From: Pseudomonadota bacterium
GTDB lineage: Bacteria > Desulfobacterota > Binatia > UBA12015
Length of the DNA: 32,231 nt
NCBI GenBank assembly: GCA_005777805.1
Contig: SXLG01000153.1
Location: forward strand, 1-32,231
Reading direction: 5' to 3'
Part shown: positions 7,075-13,695 of the stretch, in pieces
Position numbering within the stretch: the first letter of the stretch is position 1
Layout: every line of letters begins with the position of its first letter
Notes under the pieces: generated by a model
Database searches by the model: none
The model's input: only the letters and a program-made list of their open reading frames with translations
What the model was told of the DNA's origin: nothing
Made by a program: the position numbers and the translations under genes

Positions 7075-7998
7075 GTGACTCCGAAAGAAACGAGGGAACG
7101 CTTCAGCGCCGCGGTGCGGCGTCTGCTGCGGCCGGTGGTGCGGCAGCTGATCACCCTGGGCCTCACCTATCCGCGGCTCGATGCCATCATCCGCAACCTC
7201 TACCTTGAGGTCGCGGAACGGGAATTCGCCCTTCCGCACAAGAAGCAAACCGATAGCCGACTCGCCCTCTTGACGGGCCTGAGTCGCAAGGAAGTGGTCC
7301 GGCTCCGCCGCCATGCGCGGCCGGCCTCCCGCGCCATCGAAGTCGAGGACACGATCGTGACCCGCGTCATCGGGCGCTGGATGGGCGGGCCTCCGTATTC
7401 CGACGCCTCCGGCCAGCCGCACCCCCTGCCCTACGACGCCGGGACCAGCGAAGACCCGAGCTTCATGCGGCTGGTCCGCGAACGGGGCATCGATGTTCCC
7501 CCACGGTCGGTTCTCGACGAACTGCTGCGCGCGGGCATCGTCGAGTTGCGGCGAGACGAGCAGCTCCACCTGATTCGACAAGCGCATATTCCAGGGGGCG
7601 ACCTCGAGGGCAAGCTGACCCTGCTCGCCTCGGATCCGGGCGAGCTGTTCTCGACCATCCTGCACAACGTCCAGGACGCGGCGCACCCCTGGCTGCAACG
7701 CAAAGTCGTGTACGACAATATCGGCAGCGATGCGCTCCCGGACCTGCGTGAGCAGGCACGTCAACTCGGTGAGGATTTTGTCCGCGGCGGCAACCTGCTG
7801 CTGGCGGCGCGCGATCGCCACCGCAATCCCGGCGCACCCGGAGGCGAACGCTCGCGTGTCATCCTCGCCGTCCACTACTTCGAGGAGCCCCGCCCCTCTG
7901 GCGAGAACGGCCCATCCGTTCCGCCGCACGAGCCCGATGCCCCGGCCACGCCGCCGGGGTCCGACGCCGCAACGACCTCTCGCGAAGGGAGTACGTGA
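7075..7998 (+). CDS. DUF6502 family protein
   Basis: The 307-residue soluble protein matches what I know of the DUF6502 family. It has an N-terminal RLLRPVVRQLITLGLTYPRLDAIIRNLYLEVAEREF, then QTDSRLALLTGLSRKEVVRLRR, which looks like a winged or helix-turn-helix DNA-binding segment (about residues 60-83). A middle part follows with VLDELLRAGIVEL, and a C-terminal part with AAHPWLQRKVVYDNIGSDALPDLREQAR and ILAVHYFEE. Function is not established; a transcriptional role is plausible from the HTH-like start. The start is GTG at 7075 without a good Shine-Dalgarno, so the exact start is uncertain. The lipoprotein gene begins 1 bp after its stop, so the two are one operon. Confidence 0.82.
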   Translation: MTPKETRERFSAAVRRLLRPVVRQLITLGLTYPRLDAIIRNLYLEVAEREFALPHKKQTDSRLALLTGLSRKEVVRLRRHARPASRAIEVEDTIVTRVIGRWMGGPPYSDASGQPHPLPYDAGTSEDPSFMRLVRERGIDVPPRSVLDELLRAGIVELRRDEQLHLIRQAHIPGGDLEGKLTLLASDPGELFSTILHNVQDAAHPWLQRKVVYDNIGSDALPDLREQARQLGEDFVRGGNLLLAARDRHRNPGAPGGERSRVILAVHYFEEPRPSGENGPSVPPHEPDAPATPPGSDAATTSREGST

Positions 7999-7999
7999 C

Positions 8000-9220
8000 A
8001 TGAAGCGCGCTCGACCCGCTCGACTCCTGCCGTGGTTGCTCCTCGCCCTCGCGACGGGGGCCTGCGGCCCCATGATCGACGGCGGTCCGGTAGGAACGGG
8101 GATCTCCACGCAGGTGGCCGGCAACGTCGTGCTGGTGGAAGACCCTGCGGGCCTCGCCAGAGCGACGGCCGGCACCGACGCCCCGTCCGACGCAGCGGGC
8201 GAGGAGACGGGCATCGCCGGGGTGGTCGTCAGCCTCGACGAATACCCCGCTCTCTCGACCGTGACCGACGCCAGCGGTCGGTTCGCCCTCACCGGGAATC
8301 TCGAGGGCGACGTCAATCTGCGTTTCTTGACGCCCGGTTTCGAGACCACCGTAGCCCTGATCGTGACCGCCGGAGAGACTCTGATCCTGAGCGACGTCGC
8401 GCTCGGTCCGAGCGGGGTTTCGTCGGACGCCATCCAGGCATTCGCGCAGGCCGGCCGGATCGCCGCCGTTGATTGCGCCGCGACAACCCCACGACTGCAA
8501 CTCGAAACCGGTGCTGGACGCATTCTCGATGTCGCGCTCGCCGCTGACGTCGAAATCGTCCGCGGCGACGTCTCGATTGGCTGCAGAGAGCTGACCCATC
8601 AGCAGGCGGTGCGCGTCTCGGGCCTTCTCTCGCCGGACGACCTGAGCCTCGAAGCCTTCCGGGTCGAGCTCGGCCGCGCCAGCTCGCCCGAACCGGGCGA
8701 AACGCACGCCGCGCCAGTCCGGGGACGCATCGCCGCGATCGACTGCGATCGTGGCGTGCTCGCCCTCGACGACGGCAAACGCCTGCAACGTTTGGTGCTC
8801 TTGCCCGCGACAACCTTGACCAACCCGGCCGGCACGGCGCTGGCCTGCGACAACATTGCCATCGGTGCAGCACTGGTGGGACGCGGTGTGATCCGGGTCT
8901 CGAATCCCGGACGAGTCGAGCTGTCGAGCGCGACCGTCGGTGCCACCACGGCAGGGCCCCGGCTTCGCTTCGGCGGCCTGGTGACGGAGACGGATTGCAC
9001 CAGAGGCCTCGTCCTGCTGGTACGCGGCTCGCTGCGGCAGCGGATCCTCGTCAACCCAGCAACCGCCGGTCTCCCGGCCGATGGTTGTGCGGCCCTGCCG
9101 GTGGGCGCATGGCTCGACGGGCACGGCACGCCGCTGCCCGACTCGCCGCACCTCGTGCTGGCTGAGGCGATCCGGCTGCGCCGACCGGCCGTGGTGGCGG
9201 AGCCGCAGGGCCGCCCCTGA
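8000..9220 (+). CDS. Lipoprotein with a carboxypeptidase-regulatory-like domain and three DUF5666-like repeats
   Basis: The 406-residue product begins with a lipoprotein signal, LPWLLLALATGAC, with the lipidated Cys at residue 22. Residues about 70-135 resemble a carboxypeptidase-regulatory-like beta-sandwich (VVVSLDEYPALSTVTDASGRFALTG). Three repeats of about 70 residues follow, each opening with GRIAAVDC, GRIAAIDC or GGLVTETDC. Each has one Cys pair (159/195, 249/283, 333/363), probably a disulfide per repeat. The repeats look like DUF5666 OB-like domains. The ATG at 8000 has AAGGGAG upstream. The frame stays open upstream but would overlap the DUF6502 gene. It is probably anchored in the outer membrane. 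Molecular role unknown. Confidence 0.8.
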   Translation: MKRARPARLLPWLLLALATGACGPMIDGGPVGTGISTQVAGNVVLVEDPAGLARATAGTDAPSDAAGEETGIAGVVVSLDEYPALSTVTDASGRFALTGNLEGDVNLRFLTPGFETTVALIVTAGETLILSDVALGPSGVSSDAIQAFAQAGRIAAVDCAATTPRLQLETGAGRILDVALAADVEIVRGDVSIGCRELTHQQAVRVSGLLSPDDLSLEAFRVELGRASSPEPGETHAAPVRGRIAAIDCDRGVLALDDGKRLQRLVLLPATTLTNPAGTALACDNIAIGAALVGRGVIRVSNPGRVELSSATVGATTAGPRLRFGGLVTETDCTRGLVLLVRGSLRQRILVNPATAGLPADGCAALPVGAWLDGHGTPLPDSPHLVLAEAIRLRRPAVVAEPQGRP

Positions 9221-9249
9221 AGAAAGGTACGGGACACGACCACGTAGGG

Positions 9250-9266
9250 GCCGGGGCGGCCCCGGC
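9250..9266. terminator. GC-only hairpin in the 155-bp gap before the YceI gene
   Basis: GCCGGGG (9250-9256) pairs with CCCCGGC (9260-9266) around a 3-nt loop, 30 bp after the lipoprotein stop. There is no T-run. It may end the DUF6502-lipoprotein transcript. In DNA this rich in G and C such stems also arise by chance. Confidence 0.3.
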
Positions 9267-9375
9267 GGACGCGAGACCATGCCCGGCATCGCGCCCGGGC
9301 AACCCCGTGCGAGGGTCGGGGCGCCCCCTTTACCCGCGGGGCAGCGGCTTCTAACGTCGCGCGGGGAGGATCAGG

Positions 9376-10020
9376 ATGAAGTCACGCCTTTGCTCGACGA
9401 TCGCCACGGCCTTCGTACTCGTCACTCTCGCCGTGCCGACCCTGCCCACCATGGCTGCGGCCGAGGACTGCACGTGGTCGGTCGCTCCCGATGCGGTCAA
9501 GGTCGAGTGGACGGCCTTCAAGTTCACGAACAAGACGGGCGTGACCGGCACCTTCACGACGAGCACGCTCTCCGGTCCGCGCAGCGCCGACTCTCTCGTC
9601 GGCCTGGCCAAGGGCCTCCAGATGACGATCGACGGCGCATCGATCGAGTCCAACAACCCGGCGCGAAACGTGACGATCCGTGACTTCTTCTTCGCGAAGT
9701 TCGTGCCCGACCCAAAGATCCGCGGCCGCGCCACGGCGGCGAGCGGGGACGACCACCGCGGCACGATCGAGATCGAGATCACGCTGAACGGCGTCTCGCG
9801 AACTGTGCCCTTTGCCTACGCGATCGGCCGGGACAACCAGGTCGAGGCGACGGCCTCGATCGACCTGCTCGATTTCCAGCTCGACGCGGCCCACGCCTCG
9901 ATCCATGAGACCTGCCAGCAGCAGCACACCGGAGAGGACGGCGTTTCGAAGACCTGGACCACCGTGGGCATCGCGCTGCGCGGCAAGTTCACGAAGACCT
10001 GCCGCGTCAGCGCAAGCTGA
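9376..10020 (+). CDS. YceI-like periplasmic protein
   Basis: The 214-residue protein has a Sec signal peptide (to about residue 29, TMAAAED). The mature part fits the YceI lipocalin-like beta-barrel: CTWSVAPDAVKVEWTAFKF at the start, the GPRSADSLVGLAKGLQMTID segment, and the RGRATAASGDDHRGTIEIEITLNGVSRTVPFAYAI strands. Family members bind polyisoprenoid or other amphiphilic ligands in the periplasm. It has a C-terminal Cys pair, and the GTFTTSTLSGP insert is longer than in short YceI proteins. The ATG at 9376 is backed by GGGGAGG 7 bp upstream. The ferredoxin operon starts 40 bp downstream on the same strand and may be co-transcribed. Confidence 0.85.
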   Translation: MKSRLCSTIATAFVLVTLAVPTLPTMAAAEDCTWSVAPDAVKVEWTAFKFTNKTGVTGTFTTSTLSGPRSADSLVGLAKGLQMTIDGASIESNNPARNVTIRDFFFAKFVPDPKIRGRATAASGDDHRGTIEIEITLNGVSRTVPFAYAIGRDNQVEATASIDLLDFQLDAAHASIHETCQQQHTGEDGVSKTWTTVGIALRGKFTKTCRVSAS

Positions 10021-10060
10021 CCCTCCTCGCTGACGCGCACATTCGCCCCCCTTGCAACCC

Positions 10061-10546
10061 ATGACAGCGATCGATGTCCTGCGGAGCCGGCTCGGCGTCG
10101 CCACAGCCGGGCCGCCGCAGCGCAAGATAGCGCGTCCCCGAACGGTAGCGCTGATTGACGTCCACGCCTGCACCGGCTGCGGCCTCTGCGTGCCGGAGTG
10201 CCCCGCTGCCTGCATCGAGCCGCTCGCCAGCGTGCCCCTGGACCGCACGGATGCACCGCCCGTCCAGACGCGGCATGACGAGTGTCTCGGCTGCGGCCTC
10301 TGTGTCGAGATCTGCACCCATCTGGCGCACGTGTCGGCCATTCGCAGCTACGACACCAACCTGGTCGAGCAGGCTCTGGGTTGCGCCATCGCGGCCGATG
10401 CCCCGCTCGCGCGCACCTCACCCGAACCCGGGCACGAGTACTGGGCGGAGGAGGGAGCCTTCCACCACATGGGCGAGGGCACGCGCATCCCTGTCGCCGA
10501 TCTGAGTCCGGAGGAGCGCACCGCGCTGGCGGCCGGCGCGCGTTGA
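10061..10546 (+). CDS. Dicluster 4Fe-4S ferredoxin-like protein
   Basis: The 161-residue cytosolic protein should carry two [4Fe-4S] clusters. The first motif is CTGCGLCVPECP (C37, C40, C43, C47). The second is CLGCGLCVEICT (C75, C78, C81, C85), where the usual Pro after the fourth Cys is Thr. The C-terminal 60 residues (with GHEYWAEEGAFHHMGEGTRIPVADLSPEERTAL) lie outside the ferredoxin fold and I do not recognise them. ATG at 10061 is preferred; an upstream TTG at 10052 in the same frame is possible. It is followed after 11 bp by the OsmC gene. It likely donates or accepts electrons for a partner not encoded here. Confidence 0.88.
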   Translation: MTAIDVLRSRLGVATAGPPQRKIARPRTVALIDVHACTGCGLCVPECPAACIEPLASVPLDRTDAPPVQTRHDECLGCGLCVEICTHLAHVSAIRSYDTNLVEQALGCAIAADAPLARTSPEPGHEYWAEEGAFHHMGEGTRIPVADLSPEERTALAAGAR

Positions 10547-10557
10547 GGAGCAAGTTC

Positions 10558-11031
10558 ATGTCCCAGGAACACCAGTTCGAGTCCTCGCTGCGCTGGCGGG
10601 TGGGTCCGGCCGATGGGCCCGACCCCCACCCCGAAATGATCTTCGCTGGCAGGCCGCCCCTGCCCTTCGCGCCGGCGCCCGCCTTCGGCGGCGACCCCAC
10701 CCTCCTCAACCCCGAGGAACTCTTCCTCGCCGCGCTCTCGTCATGCCAGTTCCTCTCGACGTTGGCGCTGGCACGGCGCGCCGGGCTCGAGATTCTCTCC
10801 TACGAGGATTCCGCTCGCGCCACGCTCGGCATGGCCGACCGGCGCATGCGCATGACGCTCGCCGTGCTGGCGCCGGTCCTGCGCGTACCGGCAGGGACGG
10901 ATCTCGAACGCGCCAGGGAGATCGTCGAGAAGGCCCACCGCCGCTGCTTCATCGCCAACTCCGTTTCGTGCACCGTGCGTATCGAACCGACGATCGAGGC
11001 GATCCCGGCTCCGGCGGCAACCGATGGCTGA
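10558..11031 (+). CDS. OsmC/Ohr-family peroxiredoxin-like protein
   Basis: The family reduces organic hydroperoxides with a pair of redox-active cysteines. The 157-residue product has the first Cys in LFLAALSSCQFLS (C63) and the second in HRRCFIANSVSCTVRI (C130). Their spacing matches E. coli OsmC (Cys59 and Cys125). The segment LLNPEELFLAALSSC is a good match to the family core. The ATG at 10558 has GAGGAG about 8 bp upstream. The gene sits between the ferredoxin gene (11 bp) and the DUF1614 gene (8-bp overlap), so all three should be one operon. Confidence 0.9.
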   Translation: MSQEHQFESSLRWRVGPADGPDPHPEMIFAGRPPLPFAPAPAFGGDPTLLNPEELFLAALSSCQFLSTLALARRAGLEILSYEDSARATLGMADRRMRMTLAVLAPVLRVPAGTDLERAREIVEKAHRRCFIANSVSCTVRIEPTIEAIPAPAATDG

Positions 11032-11662
11032 GCCGGCCACAGGGGGACGATCCCTCCGTCTCGGATCTTGGTCGCGACGCACTCTTGTGTTCGCCGCGGC
11101 GGCGACCTTCCTGCTGACGCTCTTCGAGATGGACGTCCTCGAATGGACGCTCGAGCGCGTGGGCATTCCTCATCGCTGGTACTTCACCGTGCTCGCCGCG
11201 AGCTTCTTCGGCAGCCTGCTGAATCTCCCTCTCGGCACGACCCCGGCCCGGCCCGGCGGGGCCAGCACGCTGATCGCGCTCAACCTCGGCGGCGGGCTCG
11301 TCCCCGTCCTGCTCTCCATCCATCTACTCTTGACGCAGCCATCGATCGCGCTCCCGGTCTTGCTCGCGCTCGCCATCGTGAGCGCGACGACCCACGCCGT
11401 TTCGCGTCCGGTGCCTGGCGTCGGCATCGCCATGCCCGTACTGCTGGCACCGATCGTGGCCGCGGGTGCGGCGTTTCTGCTCGCGCCACAGGCGGCGCCG
11501 GCCGTCGCGTACATCGCGGGCGCCGTGGGCACCCTCGTCGGCGCCGATCTTCTCAACCTCCGGCGTCTCGACATCCTGGCGGCTCCCGTGGTGTCGATTG
11601 GCGGGGCCGGGACCTTCGACGGCATCTTCGTGAGCGGGATGCTCGCCGCCCTGCTCGCCTGA
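11024..11662 (+). CDS. DUF1614 family integral membrane protein
   Basis: The 212-residue product has about six to seven hydrophobic segments. It carries the family hallmarks STLIALNLGGGLVPVLLSIHLL, SRPVPGVGIAMPVLLAPIV, AYIAGAVGTLVGADLLNL and the C-terminal VVSIGGAGTFDGIFVSGMLAALLA. The polar and Gly-rich motifs inside membrane segments suggest transport or an intramembrane enzyme, but no function is known to me. It starts inside the end of the OsmC gene (overlap 11024-11031), a sign of translational coupling. It ends 36 bp before the convergent MFS gene. Confidence 0.85.
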   Translation: MAEPATGGRSLRLGSWSRRTLVFAAAATFLLTLFEMDVLEWTLERVGIPHRWYFTVLAASFFGSLLNLPLGTTPARPGGASTLIALNLGGGLVPVLLSIHLLLTQPSIALPVLLALAIVSATTHAVSRPVPGVGIAMPVLLAPIVAAGAAFLLAPQAAPAVAYIAGAVGTLVGADLLNLRRLDILAAPVVSIGGAGTFDGIFVSGMLAALLA

Positions 11663-11698
11663 CGGGGCGGCACAGCGGCCCTGACCGCAGCCCGGTTG

Positions 11699-13021
11699 TC
11701 AGCGCACGGACATTCCGGAGGTTGTCGCCGTCGCCATCTCGCCGTTCCCGGCATTCGTGCCCTCGCCGTCGCCGCGCGGCAGGAAGAGCACGGCAAGCGC
11801 GACCGCGACCCAGGCGAAGCTAGTCAAGAGGATTTGCGGGGCCGTATACCCACCGGTCCGATCGTAGAGCGCTGCGGTGAGGAGCGGCGCGCCCGCGGCG
11901 GCGATGTCGTAGATCACCTTGTAGGCACCGAGAATCGTCCCGAGTTCCCGCCGCCCGAAATAGTGTACGGACAGGATCGGGATCGCCGGCAGGAGCCCGC
12001 CGTACCCGGCCCCGAAGAGCAGCAAAGACACGGGCAAGAGTTCAGGGTGCCGTGGCACGACCAGCAGAATCGGGTAGCCGATGGCAATCAGCAGAACAGT
12101 CGCAATCACCAGACGGCGGCGGTCCGTGCGATCGGCGAGCCAGCCGAAGACGACACGAGCGATCGCCGCAACCAGGAAGAGAAAGCTCTTGTAGTCGGCA
12201 GCGGCGACCGCGCCATAGCCCAGCTCGCGCAGGAAGACGAGGAGATGCTTGTTGTGTGAGTAACAGGGCATGCCCCCGAGGAAGATCACCGCACCGAGCA
12301 CCCAGAAAATCCGCGAACGCAACGCCACGCGAGCGGTCACGTCACGGGCGGAGCTGTACATAGTTCTTCTTGACTGCGCCCCATCACCGCCTTCGACGCC
12401 CAGGGGACGCAGGCCCAGATCCTCCGGACGGTCGCGCACCACCAGCAGCGTCGCCGCCAGGGGGGGAACAACCGCCGCGAGCGCCATCCACCCGAAGGCC
12501 GAGCGCCAATCGCTGGCTTCGATGAGCCGCGTAATGAGCGCCGGAGAGATCGACGCCCCGAGTGCCGTGGCGCCGAGCAGGATGCCGTTCACCAGACCGA
12601 CCCGCGCGTGGAACCAGCGCGCGATCAGCACCTGATTGGGCAGGATCGTGACCCCGGCGAGCCCAACCCCGACGACCACGGAGCTCGCCAGGTACTCGAG
12701 AGGGGTGTGAACGTGGGCAAAGGCGAGCAACCCCACGCCCTGCACGAGAGCACCTGTCGTGAACAAGATACGAATCGGAAAACGATCGACAAGCCAGCCC
12801 ACGAACGGGCCCAGCGCCCCCACCGTCACGATGATGATCGAAGTCGGCAGGAAGATGGTCGAGCGCGGCCACTGCGGGAAGGTCTCGATCAAATAGGGGT
12901 AGGCCGTGGTGATGCCGAAGATTCCGAAGCCGATCCCGAAGAGTTCGATCACCACACTCGCAGCGAGAATGAACCAGCCGTAGAAGATCGGCCCGTCGTT
13001 CCTCTTCCCGCGCTCGCCCAC
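11699..13021 (-). CDS. MFS transporter, oxalate/formate antiporter or monocarboxylate type
   Basis: The 440-residue inner-membrane protein has 12 predicted transmembrane helices. It starts with IFYGWFILAASVVIELFGIGFGIFGITTAYPYL, the typical helix 1 of the monocarboxylate/OFA branch. The loop motif GWLVDRFPIR follows helix 2 and GWLADRTDRRR follows helix 8. The substrate is likely a small organic acid. The start is GTG at 13021, with no obvious Shine-Dalgarno, 49 bp after the methyltransferase stop. It is the last gene of the long minus-strand unit that begins with the crotonase gene at 19713. Confidence 0.88.
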   Translation of the reverse strand: MGERGKRNDGPIFYGWFILAASVVIELFGIGFGIFGITTAYPYLIETFPQWPRSTIFLPTSIIIVTVGALGPFVGWLVDRFPIRILFTTGALVQGVGLLAFAHVHTPLEYLASSVVVGVGLAGVTILPNQVLIARWFHARVGLVNGILLGATALGASISPALITRLIEASDWRSAFGWMALAAVVPPLAATLLVVRDRPEDLGLRPLGVEGGDGAQSRRTMYSSARDVTARVALRSRIFWVLGAVIFLGGMPCYSHNKHLLVFLRELGYGAVAAADYKSFLFLVAAIARVVFGWLADRTDRRRLVIATVLLIAIGYPILLVVPRHPELLPVSLLLFGAGYGGLLPAIPILSVHYFGRRELGTILGAYKVIYDIAAAGAPLLTAALYDRTGGYTAPQILLTSFAWVAVALAVLFLPRGDGEGTNAGNGEMATATTSGMSVR

Positions 13022-13070
13022 CAGAGATCACCGATGCCACGGCGCTGTCCGTTGTGCGAACGGCCCGGCC

Positions 13071-13691
13071 CTAAGGTTGCCGCCGCGCGTGCCCCCAGGT
13101 GTTCCACGTCGCGATGCGCGGCCCTGGCAGATACATGGACTCGAGCCGCTCGACCGCGAAGCCCGCCCCGGCCAGCAGCTCCGGAGCGTTGCGCGTCAGA
13201 TGACAGCCCCCGGCGAGACGCTTCCACAGCGGCTCGACGCGGCGCTGCCAACGCGCGACGCCCGGGTCGGGCGCCGCGCCGTGCTCCACAAAATGCAAGG
13301 CGCCACCCGGACGCAACACGCGCCGCATCTCGGCGAGTGACTCCGGTACGTGGGGAAGCGTGCAGAGCGTGTAGGTCATGACCACGGAATCGACCGAGGC
13401 GTCATCGAGCGGAATGTCCTCTGCGCCGGCCTCGATCAACTCGAACGCCAACCCGGCCGCCCGGGCTCGGGCGCAGGCCAAGAGCCCCAGTTCGCGCGAC
13501 GGCTCCACACCAGAGACGTGCTCGACACGAGCCCGATCGTAGAAGGCCAGATTGAGCCCCGAGCCGACCCCGATCTCGAGGACGCGGCCACTGGCCTCCG
13601 GCACGACCTTGCCCCTCTGGCGCATGATCGGCGGCTGCCGCATCGAGAACTCGATCAGACGCGGCAGGGCGTACCGATTCCAGAGGCCCAT
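13071..13691 (-). CDS. Class I SAM-dependent methyltransferase
   Basis: The 206-residue protein has the SAM-binding glycine motif VLEIGVGSGLNLAFYD (about residues 37-52), the acidic strand VSGVEPS, motif II DSVVMTYTLCTLPHV and the LRPGGALHFVEHG segment. Together these resemble the UbiE/PmtA or METTL7-like subgroup that methylates lipids or small molecules. The ATG at 13691 lies 4 bp after the TGA of the GH38 gene, with GGGGGA 10 bp upstream, so translation is probably coupled. The methyl acceptor cannot be predicted. Confidence 0.88.
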   Translation of the reverse strand: MGLWNRYALPRLIEFSMRQPPIMRQRGKVVPEASGRVLEIGVGSGLNLAFYDRARVEHVSGVEPSRELGLLACARARAAGLAFELIEAGAEDIPLDDASVDSVVMTYTLCTLPHVPESLAEMRRVLRPGGALHFVEHGAAPDPGVARWQRRVEPLWKRLAGGCHLTRNAPELLAGAGFAVERLESMYLPGPRIATWNTWGHARRQP

Positions 13692-13695
13692 GCTC

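Noticed and set aside
5796-7166. Minus-strand open frame of 456 codons reading through the palindromes
   Set aside because: The repeats would encode MGTIPI twice, which is only the palindrome in translation; the rest is Arg/Ser/Gly-rich and opposes the 24-Cys gene.
6691-8523. Minus-strand open frame of 610 codons
   Set aside because: Opposes the DUF6502 and lipoprotein genes, which have clear family features and a signal peptide.
8000-9220. Start of the lipoprotein gene at 7730
   Set aside because: It would overlap the DUF6502 gene by about 270 bp and bury the signal peptide; the ATG at 8000 has a Shine-Dalgarno and a lipobox.
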